From Orthonyx spaldingii (Eukaryota; Chordata; Aves; Passeriformes; Orthonychidae): a stretch of DNA of 64,000 nt. The stretch covers positions 845,445 to 909,444 of the forward strand of contig VZTJ01005907.1 in assembly GCA_013397795.1 (NCBI GenBank). Reading direction: 5' to 3'. Position 1 is the stretch's first letter, and every line of letters begins with the position of its first letter. The notes under the pieces were generated by a model. It saw nothing but the letters and a program-made list of their open reading frames with translations. It was not told the DNA's origin and searched no databases. Shown one piece after another: positions 23,167 through 36,634 of this stretch. The translations under genes were made by a program, and so were the position numbers.

Positions 23167-25411
23167 CTGGGGACAGACACAGGCTGTCCCTCAGGAGCAC
23201 TGGAGAAGTGCTTACCAAACTAGGGATGGAGGAACAGCTGTGAGCATGGCACTACTTCAAATTATTTAAGTAACAAGATCCTGGCTCATGTCCATGAACC
23301 TGCTGCTAAGGGCCTTAGTCCAGCTGCACACCATCACACTTAACACCTGTGAGATTCATCTGCTCTTGCCCTGCAGGTGGCAAAGCCCACAGACAGGTTC
23401 ACCAGTCAGAGAAACTGGAGTCCAGTGAATTTTGTTCCTTCAACCAGAATCACTCTCATCATCTCAGAGACACACTTTGTCCTTTATCTCGCTCCCTAAA
23501 GCATTCACATCTTTGTTCATGCTGGTGACCAATTTCAATGAAGCCTAATTTCATTAACTTCACTAAGCTGGTGAAAAAAGTCACACACTTGTGGTTTTTT
23601 CTTCAGTGAGGTTGACCCATGTGGATATCAGGAGCTTCAGACAGCAGTGAAAAACTTTCAGGGCCAGAAGGAAAAAAAAAAAAAAAAAAGAAACAAAGAC
23701 CTATTTTCTTGCTTCCCTCACTGAGGAACTAAAAAATCCTCCAAACAAGCAAATACTCCTTTGCTGCAACAAACTCCACCTTTGCTGAAACAGAACACCA
23801 CCATGGGAAACACCAAGCAACTTTTATCTAATATGGTGCCCAGTGTGCAGACCTGAAAAGTTTTGTGTCTGAAATGAGACTTTTATAGGTACACTACCTC
23901 ATCGCTCTCTACAGTGGTAATCCTCTGGAGTGCTTTTACAAGCCAGAAAAGCTAAGCCCGCTACCACTGAGGTTAACAGAATGATTTTCAATGGTTTCAG
24001 TGAAAGTTAGCCTCAGTGCTACAGTCTGATCCATCTACATGGTACGGTCCTTAGACCAAAGCATCAAGGCAGGATTTTAAAATTCACTGTGCAGCAATAA
24101 AGCAAACCCCAACAAGTAACAACATATCTCAGGATATCAAGGCTTTTAAGAAGCCAAATCCCCGTTTCAATAACATACATCCGAAGTTGGGTATTTCAAG
24201 TCACTTGAAAGGACTTGGGTCCATGAAGGGCTAAGCAATTTGAGTTCCCAAGCTTCAAACAAGTAGAGAATCCCAGAAGTGCAGAGTTAATTGCCCTAAC
24301 CACAGCACTACAGACACCTTATTTTTTTAGAGAAAAGGCAAGAACACAGGTGTTTATGCGACATGGTGCATTTCTGCAGAAAGGTAGTACCTTGCTTTTA
24401 AACAAGCAACACACGTCAAAGCCATCCCTTATACAACCTAGCACAGACAAAAGGATAATTCAAAAAACTTACTGTAATTTAGGTTAAGTGGATCTTGGGG
24501 GAGAAAACAGAAGGTGACAGAGAGCACTAGGATTTAAGGTGTGAGGCTCTTTGAGGGAGCTTGAATCCAGACATGGCTATGATCAGTGGCATCCCAGGTT
24601 CAAACACTTACCCAGTCAGGCCTCAGTTCCCACCACCGAGAGGAAACCACTTGCATACACAAACCTACATTTTCTACACCTTAGTATTGTACTTTGGAGA
24701 GTCATCCTCAGAACTGTACTGCAAGTGGGGACCTACATCATTCTGTAAGACCTACAAAGAAGTTTATAAAGCTGAAGGCAGCAGGCAGGCCCTAAAATAT
24801 TCTTCTACAGCAGCAGCTCATGTTAATCTAACAAGTGATCTCAGAAGACCTGAAAGCCTCTTCTCCCCACTCCCCCCAAACCCCGAGTACATACATTACA
24901 CCTAGAAGCTGGCTATTCACGACTGCTAACAAGTGTTGTACTGGCCTTTAAGCCAGTCCCAAATGCACTTGGAGCAAAAGCATGCAATGGAGAGCAACAG
25001 CAACTCTTCATTCAAACTAGCAGAACTGCACCAAACTCTGCCACAGACAAATTGCTCCATAAAACCAATGGGGCAGGAGTCCTACCATCTGCCTTTACTG
25101 ACACTCTCTTTCCTCACCTGTTCCTACCATGCTGTGGGTGACAAGGAGCACACCTGAGCACCCAGGCACTGCTGAGCACCTGGGACACTGCTGCAGCTTG
25201 GCAGAAACAATTTTTTCTCTTCCTATCTCACTTCAGCCCTCATAACGGCAACTTGCAAATCATTCTTAGCAAATTAGTATAGTTTTTCTCTCAGCAACAC
25301 TTTTGGGACTGCATTGGTGAAAATAAGCGAAATTAACCTTACACTCTTCACAACATGAAAACACACCCACGGCATCCTCCTTCCTCTTACAGAAGTGCTG
25401 GAATCACTCAC
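23167..25411. other. Unique sequence, possible intron
   Basis: An A18 tract lies at 23672-23689. Forward frames at 24561-24905 and 24933-25157 have no recognisable product. No repeat recognised. Confidence 0.3.
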
Positions 25412-25790
25412 CCTTGCACGGTACTGAAGGTCTCCAAAGTTTCTTTGTGCCTCGCTCCCAGGGCCAGCCGGCGCTTTCCCTCCGACGGTCATTCCCGATG
25501 CTCTCAGCCACAGCCCGTCCTGCCCTGCCTTGCCCTGCCCTGCTCTGCCGGGGCGGGGCTCCCGCCGCGCCTGTCCTGGGGCAGTCCCGGGGCAGCCGGG
25601 GCTCGCAGGCAAAGCACGGCTGGATCGGTGTGCCGTCCCGCCTTCCAGGAACGCCAAGAGGCGCCGGCTGCCCGTGGCTGCGCTGTGCCAAGGCTCCGGC
25701 TGGCCGGGGCTCTGCCGCGCCGGGACTCAACGCCGTGCGCGATCTTCTGGAACGATCTTCCTTTCTGCTGCGCCGCCCTTGCCTCGTCCC
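25412..25790 (-). other. Candidate first exon in CpG island
   Basis: The minus strand leaves the CpG island and meets an excellent donor, caag|g or caagg|gtgagtga (GTGAGT is the complement of 25406-25411). The 5' end is not defined. Open minus frames run through the exon, but their Ala/Pro/Gly/Arg-rich translations are what any GC-rich DNA gives, so it could equally be a non-coding first exon. Confidence 0.25.
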
Positions 25791-25800
25791 CTTTCCTTAG
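25440..25800. promoter_or_regulatory. CpG island with GC box
   Basis: About 360 bases are strongly GC- and CpG-rich against AT-rich flanks. They include a GC box (ccggggcggggc, 25549-25560) and a CCCTG-type pentamer run at about 25519-25549. In birds such islands usually mark promoters. The donor on the minus strand suggests leftward transcription, but bidirectional use is possible. Confidence 0.7.
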
Positions 25801-25830
25801 CCTTCTGCTGCAGAATTAAAAAAAAAAAAA

Positions 25831-28800
25831 CAAACCCCAAAAAAACCAGGAAGGTGTAGATCAGGTTTGTTAAGCCTGTGTAGAGGTAGGAGCTCACCTT
25901 GGGCTCCAAACGTCCATCCCAGCTCTGAAGTCACTAATTCACTGACAAGAGTCTGTGCAAACTCTTGGCAGCAAACCCTACAGCCTTCTAAAGCCCCCTC
26001 CAGCTTTAAGTTTAGAGAAATTTCTGGCTAGAGGGCCCCAGAACGAAGTTGCTAAATTCGAAACAAGTTTCAGTTAACTAGTGAGTCAGTGCCTTCCTTT
26101 TGCTTCCAAATTTGCCCTTTGATTTGCTGCAGCCTATGGGAGAATGCCAAATAAAAGATGTGAAATGTAGCCTTGACTGAATGAACAAACTTTTTGTTTT
26201 GCCAAGGTCAGTAATTCCCAGCTTAGGGACTAATAAATCACAAATTAGCTGCCAAAAATGTGAGAATTATTATCAATCATGAATTTGGGGCTCTTCATGT
26301 GGCTTATGAATTTTAGCTTTAGGTACAGCCCAGAAGGTTAAAAAGTTTTTTATACCTGCTGTGGTTCTCTTGAAATCAAACCAGCCATAAAATACTGCCC
26401 ATTTTTAGGCTTAAAATAGCTGAAACCAGCATTTCCTGTGGTTTCACATGAAACCATACACTTGGTGATGACTATGCCTACTGTTGTAAAATAAGGGCAC
26501 ACAGCATGGCCAGGCAACTCAAAACAGGAGTTTGTCAGCCCAGTGAAGGGCAAGAACTGACCACAGCTCAGAAGGGTCTGAAGCAGTTAGGGAGGATCTT
26601 GGATTTTTCTGTTCTTTGCTGTGTTGCTACTTCTCATGACTTTATCAACAACTATTTTCAACAGCTTTTTGAGCTGAAGGTCCCAGAAGCTAAAAAGCAC
26701 TTAAAAAAAAAAAAAAATTAATCCAGCTCTCATCCTTATGGGAATAACTTTGAAAGTATAGCAGGGGTACCCACTTTGCTCCTTGATTTTATGATTTGGG
26801 AATATATTTAAGACTATTTAGTGTTACCTCCTGTGTGCAGTAACTAAAATGCAAGCGATTAATTCTTCCTTTCTCCAAAAGTTAACATTGAATGAGTATT
26901 AAAAATAATGCTTTGTGCAAACTCTCTATTCTGAAACTTTCAGTGGTCTCACATCTGTGACTGTGAATTTGAATTTATATTAGATGCAGATGGATATAAT
27001 CTCTCCTGTTGGTGAAAACCCAGGAGTTACCAACAATGAAGAGAAGTATTCAAAGTTGCTCATGGTATTATAAATCATATTTCTATACAGGTGATGTACA
27101 GGAAATGCTGTCAGATTCAGCAGAAAACAAAGGACCAGCTTTGCCACTCAGTTGTCTGGGTGACATTCTTATGATTTCAGTGAGAGAAGAACATATTTGA
27201 AAGCAGCTTATTTACAGGCATTCCGCTTAAGTAATTTAAGATAATAAAGTTGAATCACTGCCTGCCACAGAAATACTAAAGCAGCGAGGGGACCTGAAGT
27301 GATTTTCCTGTTTAAAACACAAGGCAAAGAGAATGCAGACTGAGACAAGGCTTATTTAAATAAAAGACAGTAAGGAATGTACATGAGAATATATGGATGA
27401 ACTGTACTCTGATCCTAACAACACTGGAAGGTTGATAAGATTGTACTTACTTTAACCTGACATACCATATGGTAGATGACTCTTTACCTTTTCTCAGCTG
27501 GAAATATCCTCCACTGAATGACTAAAGTTGTATGAAAAGAGTCCAGTCATATTCTCACTAGACAAAATACCTTTTATTTGGGCTGTATTTGATATCTTTC
27601 CTTATCAGTATGGAAACTTCAGAAATCACAATACTTCAGCTACAAAGAATGTATGTTCTCCCCAGCCCTGATGTGACACAAGTTGCCTGCCCAGCACAAG
27701 GGAGTGAACACACAGCAGAATATTAAATTCTCCTGAGCACCTCCTCACAGGCTAATAAACTCAGTTCTGAAATCTCTCTGTGATAATTTTTTTAAAGGTG
27801 AGCCCAGGTCACTGTGTTAATCTAAGAAGATAGAACATGTTCCAAAACGATTTCTTATTGTGTATAACTTTATTTGGATACATGAATGCCCTTGCATGAT
27901 GCCAAATATGTTGGTGAGACAGCATGAAGCCAAATGATGTTACCCAGTCACAGTTTTCTTGAGGAAATCAGTTCATTTTCCATAATTAGGCTACTGTGTG
28001 TATAATAGCTGAAATCCTTCATGTATGATTAGTGTAGTGAAGAAAAAAATAATTACAATCAGAAAAAGAAGGGCAAAGAGAGTATAATATGCTGCCTTTT
28101 TTAAGAACATTTTTTCTTATTTCTGTAATAATGCTAAAGCATCTTCAAGGATGTCCTGGAACAGAATGAGGATATTTATGTGCTGACAATGATGTAGGTT
28201 AAGGAAAGGAGTGACTGAGAATAATGTAGGCACATGCTTATAAGGCATACTTAAGCCTGTAAGAAAGTGGCTAGGAGCTTAATTCTCATTTATGTTCATC
28301 ATGTTCCTTGCCTAGGTATGAATTTAAAAATTGATCACTGAATATGGACCTGTAGGTAAATCTTCCAAAAATCTCACCTGTAGGCTTTTGAAGAGAGAAT
28401 TTGTCAGCAACCCCTTGTACAGTACTCCCTGTGGAGCTGGCATGGGGCCACCAGGAAGTAAGAACAGTGTATCACACTTTAAAATGTAACATAGTCAATA
28501 TCCTTCTGCATTTCAAACAAGGAAATCTTTCATGGAAATCTACCTTAGACAGGGGGGTTTCTTACTGCCGCCAGTATAGTCAAAGCACAACTTGTCTATG
28601 TCTAGTCATTAGCTAGAAGCCAGTCCTATCCTTTTAACTGACTAGATCTAGGCTGACATTTCTGCATGTGAACTGAAAGTCAAACCTCTTGTTTCCAGGT
28701 TTACAGTACTTGCTGCAATTTATGGAAGTGGGTATAAGCCATAGATTTCATAACTGATAAACGATTTTGGGTAAATAAGTCAATCAAGTTGTTTGTTATT

Positions 28801-31800
28801 GAGTTTGAGAAAGTGGAGTAGAAGCGGAAGCAAGTAAAGCAAGTTATTATCATGGCTAACTGATGTCCAAGGACAAGATAGGCAGCAGGCAACAGACTCT
28901 TCTTCATATGTTTTCCATACAGAAAATGTGAAACCAGCTGTCCCAGTTCAGGGGCCAGAACACCACCACCACAGAGATTCTTGCCTTGGCTGACTTCATG
29001 CCTGATGTGTTGCCACAACAATCTGATGCTTGTTGTTGGCAAGGTCATGTTCTGTCACGTTTCTGTTTTGATCCCTGGGGCAGAATCCAGGCTCTTTGAG
29101 GGGGACTGAGCTTACCACCTCCGTCACAGACCGTCCTATTCACTGACTGTTTTCTCCCTTATAAATATATCTATGTTGCCGTGAAGCTTTCTGCCAGAAT
29201 TTGTGTGCTCCCAGAATGTCCTTGTCCACAAGCAAATTAGCTTTTTCTGGGAGACAGGTTTATTGGATCAGATAAAGCAAACATGCAAATGGCTATCCCA
29301 TTTCAGTGTTCCTGAATAGTTTCTCATCAAGGTGTTGCACTGAATCTCATAGATATAATTAGCCCAGGAATGTCTGCACTGTTCTCTATTCCCTACTGTA
29401 GATATGCCAGCATTTCAGTTTCCCAGCTATAAACTGGAATTCCTTGCAGGGACTGGTCACAAGTTCACAGTGACTTTGTGATATAGTAAAAGATGTCCCT
29501 GTAGTAAGGTAAGGTGAGGCCTTTAACAATCTTACAAAAGACTTTCTTCTTTGTTATTCAGGAATAGGGAGACAACGTTCTTCCACTGTTATAAGTCTAC
29601 ATAAAGCACCTTTCAGAAAAGGATCTATCAATTACAGATTATAACATATAAATAAACACAGGACCTCAGTTGCTTTTTGCCCTGTTCCATCTATCATATA
29701 CACTAGTGCAAAGCAAGTATATTTGCTCGGTAGGTGATGTGTGGAGAGCTGGATGACAGATACAGTGAAGATAAGAAAGACTAATGGAGTTACTGACCCC
29801 ACTTCCTGCTGAATCATTTATCAAGTGTTTTGTCAGCTTACAAGTTTTTCAAATCCCAAAGCACACTGAAGACAGAATGATACACAGTTCTCTGGAATTC
29901 CATCATTAGTTCTAGCTGAATATATTAGTTTTTAATTGCTTTTGGTGCCAATGATCCAATTACCTAGTTAAACATAGGTTCTAGTTATTGAATAATCACT
30001 AAAAGAGTAAGAAGGGATAGAGGGTACATGTGTATTTGCATATTTACCTTATGCTTTCCATAAGAGTATTTTCTAAGAAGACATTGAAATGGAGCTGTGG
30101 CAGTCTCTTTGCTTTTATTTCAGTTAGCTTCCCTGAATTCCTTATGGAGAATGCAGATACCATAATGCCTTAAATGCTTTCTAATTATGTATTTGTTCAG
30201 CAAGTCTCAAGACATCCTCATGAATTTCTCTCCCCATAAATCTTCAAGATCTGCAAAAAGGATTTTCATCTCTGTCCAGGGATCAAACCTTGTAGTGCAG
30301 TCAGGAAATCAAGCTGGTTTTGCTGAATGACTTAACTGGCAGGTGGAAGGCATAGGACACTGTTTGGCAGACACTACAGTAAACCTCCTACAGTAAATAG
30401 GTACTTACAAAATCACTCATTCTCCATGTACCCAAGACCTTTCAATTTCCAACATGGTCATGTCCTTGATTTACTTTTTGACTGAAAAGACAAAAATTGA
30501 AGACATTTTAAAATGTCTTCATACTCAAACCAGAGAAGAAGCTAATGTAATTTTTTCTTGCACACAAAGAAGAGGAGGCTGCTGCTTCTATCTTCGAATT
30601 ATGGTCTCTTTTGCTGTTTTTTTTTCCTTTTCTCTCTCCAAACCTGCTGTCATTTTGCCAGCAGAGCTGAAGCTAACACATAGCAGGATAGTATACTGTT
30701 GCCATCACTTGTGCTGCAGTTATTGCAAATTTTTACTTTCATTTCCTTTTTTCTACAAATTTTCCATAGTTGCAAGGGCACAGTAGGGTACATAACATCT
30801 GGGACAACTGCATGTGTTTAGAGAGTTAAAGATGTTCATGCCTGAGTAGAAAGTGTCTCTTCATTACGTATTTCAATATCTGAAGATAATTTCTCTGTAA
30901 AGCCTAGTGCATTTCATATGAGCATCTATGCTGAAGGTCCAATTTAGAGTAGGATGTCAGTAATAAGGGACTGGTGCACAGAATTCCAGAGGAACTCCAG
31001 AAGTTGAATTTTTGGTAGTCAGGCACTGAAAAATTCCTACGTAATATTTAATAAATGGACAGGTCAGCAAATGGTGTTGTTTGTAGACACCAGCTGTTTC
31101 AGACCACTCAGGTTAGGCAACCTTCCAATACACTGGATCAAAGTACTGTTATTTGGAAAAATGGGATAGGGCTGGAAAAATATTTCCTTAGACTGCAGCC
31201 TTGAGGCTGTTAAAGTAGCCAGGCAGTCTTCCTTAGACGCCTTTTAGGAAATAAATGAGTACCTGTTCTGCAGGACACACACTATTGCTATAGATTTTTA
31301 TGCACTTGGGTTAATTTGTGGTTAACAAATGAATCAATAACATTAATTAATGGTATGGTAAGAGGAGTTATCTCCTCTTTACATATGGGGAATTGAGTCA
31401 CTGGCTAAAACAAATGACATACCCAAGCCTAATCCTTAGTCTTATGTCTTATCTGTGCAACTATCCTTCTTTGCTCATATTTTCTCCTTCCAGCTGCAGC
31501 AGTAGACAAATTAAAGTTCCTCTTAGAAAGGAAACTAGTATCACAATTCTGCTATGAGCATTGCTTTTTAAAAGCAGACATAAATTTTCTGATGCAGAGG
31601 CATTAATACCAGGAAGAACTGTGTGCATAGGAAAATGCTGAGTAGATACAAAAACTGACACATGCACAATCATTCTCGTATTGGGATCACACTGCATGCA
31701 CTGGACAGTCAATCTATGTATACTGGCAACATCAGTAGGACTTCCAGGATGCCAAACATTTAGAAATTCCAGACAAATGGCCAAGCTCTTTTTCTTTTAG

Positions 31801-34800
31801 TCAGGCAAAACTTGCATGCAAGAAAACAGTACAGATTTCAGTAAAACTGAAATACACATAACTCTCATCAAATATAAAGGCCAGAAAATGGTGATAACCA
31901 GCATTCCCAAACCCTTTAAAGGCTAAGATACCTCCTCTATGTAGTTTCTGGTCAATCCCCATGAACTTTTAAAAATTATTCTAGCCAACTGTGCTTCACT
32001 GTTCCTTTTAGTGAATTTTGATGATCACTCAGAATATACATTTGAATTTCCTGAAGATAAGCACAAATGTATGTATGTACACCCTGGCTGTTCATACTAG
32101 ATAACAAAGACAATACTACTTAAAGTGTACTGATAGAAAGTCATCTAATTTTACCATGAAATTCATTCTTTTGTTTTTTTCTACAGCTTATCTCAAGAAC
32201 TCAGGATCTGTTCCTTTGCCAGCACTGGGATACTTCACTTTCATGAGCTGATTTATCACAGTTTATTTTCTTTGTGCACCAAGAAAAGAGCTCTTCAATT
32301 TTGTACAAACAATGCAAAATTATTTACCTGTAAAATCTAATTATCACATACAAACCTACCTACATAGCTACATATACGATTATTTTGAGATGTTTGAATG
32401 TCATGAAGGACAGAACAGGAAATACAAATAGTCCTGTGAACCATTAGGGCAAATTTATTTTCTGAGTGATGGTTTGGTTGAATGATATTGGTGTTTTAGT
32501 AATTTCTGAAGATATTAAAACCCTCCAGGGATCAGATTATCATCTAGACTAGTTTAACAAGCCTAATTTTCTTCCATGACATTCTGTTTTTCATCATCTG
32601 AGAATTTCACCTAGAATATTTCACAACAATTCTGAGGCACTATAGATAAAGCAGTGTTCTTTTACCCAAAAATAATGACATACCCAAATCCAGGTAACTT
32701 CTTATATCAGTAGTTTATGGAATGACAGGATTGTTTCATTACACCTATATTTTGGAGCTTCCTTAATTTCACACTTTACTCTGTACTCATTAAAATTAAA
32801 ACTACACTTCAGAAAAGCTAATTTCTTGAAGCCTGGGACCAACCCGACTCACTTTGTTGAAAAGGTGCAACATGGCTTCTCCCACAGCAGGTATTGGAAC
32901 AATGCTGTCAAGCTGTCTAAGCGTGAAACAGAGTTGAAAGATGAGACTGTGCACGTTGTGTCTGACTCCTCCGAGTAAGCAAAGAAAGCCAATGTGTCAA
33001 CAGACAGCTCAAAAGCCTCACCAGTTTGTTTTTCCTGAAATTTTATATTAACTTCTGCAGTTATCCCAGGTAGTATTAGAAATTACCTCTTAAAAAACCA
33101 TAGAATTATTTGCAAAACCTGAGCTACATTTGCTGCCGGTTTCACTTCAGCCAGTGTATCAATCACTGAAGCATGCATGAAATTTTTGCTTCCAAGTATA
33201 TTGCTCCATGTTCTAAGCCCAAAGTTTTGTTTAGGTTCTGGATCATTGATAAGAGTCTGAGCCAAGAAAAGGCCAATCCTGAATGATGAACACATTCTTT
33301 CTTCTGTTGGCTGTGGGCCAGCACTATAGAAATTATTTCTCCCATTGCTTACACCTACATGAGTTTCACAACTGCCTGCTGCTCGTTGGAATAAAGGATC
33401 CCTTCAGAGAATGACAACTGACAAAACGTCACTTCTTTCTGTGTAAATGTTGATGTTTCACGTTTGAGGTACTTTCTACTCTTCTCCCTAGAACCAAAGC
33501 TTAGTGCATTCATTATAGGCATTGAAGCTGGCAAATCTCATTTTTTTGAATATTCAAGATATCTGTGTTCAGATGAAACAATTCACTAAAATTAAAGTGT
33601 TTAGAAAACTTAGCATATACTGAGAAAGGAAGGAGAAGAAAATGTAGCTGCTTGAGAAACCCTCTGCAGCATTCTGAGAACAGAGCAGTGCCACACTAGC
33701 AGTTGGACCCTTGCTCAAGACTGAGACACCATCACAGTGCTGACACCAGGATTTATTTGGATACCTGCTCTTATTATCCTCCTACTCTGGGAACTGGCTC
33801 ACGATGGCAGCTGTACTTAGAAGTACCCCCACACTAATACTGCTCACATTAAATGTCAGCCTAGTTACTCAGCCTGCTCCAGCTCATACTATGTGGTCAG
33901 AACTGTCTCACTATGACATTAACATTTGAGATGTGTTTCTCAGTTATCAGCAATCCTTCTCCAAAAAAAGATAGTTATAACTTTAAAGACAAAAAATTCA
34001 CTTCTCAAGCTATCAAGACTACAACATCCCTTTGTATTTGGATATGAAATACTGTGAACATTCTCCATTTCTTCTCTTTTTTCTAATATATATTTATATA
34101 CACATCTGACATTTCTGTAAGCTTTTGGCATGTTGCTTTCCTCTTGATGACTAACTTTACTGAGCACTAATATGTCTGTCTAGATACACATATGTCCCTT
34201 CTCCCAGAACATTACCATATGAACCAAGGTCAGATGATTCAGTGAAAAGCCAAATTGTTCCTGGCACAGTTCTACTTCCGTGAATGGAGCACATTACTTA
34301 TTTATCCTAGCTGATTTTTTTTTTTTTAACAAAGCAGAATTCCAGTAAGAGCAATTGAAGCACAGCAGTACTTCTCAGTCCACTGGGTGGAAGTTGATAA
34401 TTCAGGACACACCTATAAAGAGCAATTTGGGAGATGATGCTTGGCATTTTAGAGAAGCAAGGCAAAAAAAGAAGGCATGAAAATCCATGTAGGACAAAGA
34501 TACTAAAGAAGAAACTAGTCCAATACTTGGACTGAATAAAGAAAGCAAGCTAACAAGTAGCTTTAAATGGCACTTGCTCCCAAAAAAACAAAGCAAATTA
34601 ATGTCATCAAGACTCAACTCCCTCATGGAGAAGCTCTAGAAACAAAGAACAATAGATGACTCAGAGAGGAGCAAAAGAGCAATGAAATATTAACTGAACA
34701 TAGACACTCTTGATGTGAAAGGCAGTCTCTGTCTTCAGTCTGCATTTGTGTGTATTGCATGGAGAGGAAGCCAACACTGCACGATCCCAGGGCACGCAAC

Positions 34801-36152
34801 CCCTTGGCAGACTGTGACCCTGCTAACATCATGTCTCTCAGCTCCCTTTACATTCTCCCGGCAAGTTAGACAAGTCCAAGAGAACATCTGCCTTTTGGGG
34901 ATTTGCATTTACTGAAAAATTTAACAAGCAACACAAAATTATCCACCCAGCCTTTTCAGATGGCTCTAGATCTTCACACTTAGTCATTAATACAATTCCT
35001 ACCAGCACAACTCATCTTTATCATTGAGGCTATCAGCCTCCTGTTTCCTTGCATATTTTCTGTCAGCTAAAATTTCTAGAGAAACTTCCTAAGCATCTCC
35101 CTTTTTCAAGAAGCAGATTACAGGATTTCCCCTTCAATACTTCTCTGAGGTAACTATTAAATGTTCTCTGATGTTAACTGGGAGGTCTTTACCTGATAAG
35201 CACCTGGCCCCATTCCTCAGCTTCACTGCTGCTGCTCCAAGCAGCCATCTCTTTAAATGGCAATATCATGCAAATTGTGGGATAGTGCAGAGGGGAAGGT
35301 TGTAACATAACCTACACAGCATAAGTCAAGGAATGGTGCTGGCCACCCAACCCAACACAGTCAGGCCTCCTTTACACCCAGTTTAAAAAACAATACTTAT
35401 AAGCAATGACAGCCTTATATAATGAATAAAAAGAGTGCTGTATGACCCTACAGTGACCTGCTGCAGTTGTCACTCCTGCTGCCAGATAAACTACTGTGGC
35501 AACATAATAACAGCAAAGAAAATGCATCAGTCTGTACGGCTTGGCAAACCATTCTGGAGTGGGTCCAGGAATGACAAATGGGTTTGCACAGCCAGATGTG
35601 GCAGCATGAATTGACTAGGCTGTATGGACACAGATATAACAAACTTCAGGGAAGTGTCCATCACCAATACCGTCATAAATAGTTGCCGTGTTGGGAGATG
35701 GAGCAACGCTGAATATGGTCATGATCTGTGTCCCCAGTTAAATAGCAATTAGTGGCTTCAGAGTAGATATGGATATGTAACTGGACAGGAAGGGACTATA
35801 GGAGATTTTCCTCCATTACTGAGCTTTCTGCAAAAGCACTCTACATTGAAAAGTTCTGGTGCTCTGTGTGTGTGTGAATTTTATGCCTAATTATAGCCTA
35901 TATGGACTAGATGGCCACATAATATATTATCATCAGTATCCAGAAACAAGCAACAGCATCACTAACTTACTCTTGGACACAATTCACCCCCCTTGCCCCA
36001 CCATCAGTGGGGAAGCTAAAGGAGCAGTATCTCACCTAGGTCATGAAAAGGAAAACCAGAAATAAACAGTCGTGGTGAGAGAGCAGAGAACATCTGCTGC
36101 AGCCCTGCGCTGCACGGCCACAAACTCTTGTTGTTGCAACTCGTGTTTGCAG
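25831..36152. other. Ten kilobases of unique AT-rich sequence
   Basis: No repeat family, RNA gene or convincing exon recognised. The segment about 26080-26300 is AT-rich with TCF/LEF-like (ctttgat) and homeodomain-like words and resembles conserved non-coding elements, but this cannot be tested here. An A15 tract is at 26703-26717. Open frames such as 28701-29048 (minus) and 31461-31784 (minus) give no recognisable product. Confidence 0.4.
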
Positions 36153-36634
36153 AGAAGCTGAACATGAGTCAGCAATACGCCTTAATGGGGGAGGGAGGTC
36201 AATGGTTAACTAGGCTGCACTAGTGAAAGTGTAGATAAGAGGTCAAGGGAAGTGCTTATTCTCTCTGTTCAGGACTTTTGAGAGGCCATCCAGAGTACTG
36301 TACCTAGCCTGAGCTCCCCAGTGCACAAAGAGATGCTGTTAAACTGAAGGAGGTGCAGTGGAGGTACCCTAAGATGGCTAGAGACCTGCAATACATTAAT
36401 TAAAGACCTGTGTTTGTTCAGCCTACAGAAGAAAAGTCTGTGCAGGTACCTACCTGCTATATTAACTACCAGATGGGCAGTGGTAGAAAGGACCAAGCTA
36501 GATCCTTCTCAGGGACACACTGGGAAAGGCTAAGAGACAAGGAGCACAAGTCACAGCCAGGGAGATTCTGATCAATTCTAGCAAAACTACACAATGAGAA
36601 TGGTCCAGGACTGGTGCTGGTGCCCAGAGAGGCC
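36153..36634 (+). mobile_element. Old CR1 LINE fragment
   Basis: It matches the CR1 3' ORF/UTR region in order: aacatgagtcagcaatacgc, gaggtcaagggaagtgctta, ccatccagagtactgtacct, gagctccccagtgcacaaag, gtttgttcagcctacagaag, ctgggaaaggctaagagaca and gtgcccagagagg. The orientation is that of the CR1 sense strand. The copy is heavily mutated and stops before the usual tail, so it is an old truncated insertion. Confidence 0.88.

Noticed and set aside
25355..25859. Forward frames of 154, 128 and 109 codons in the 25.5-kb island
   Set aside because: Three overlapping frames are open at once, which is expected of GC-rich DNA. The only good splice signal points to the minus strand.
29088..29110. Purine tract ctttgagggggac, considered as an ERV polypurine tract
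   Set aside because: No TG-start LTR follows and no LTR signals lie downstream.
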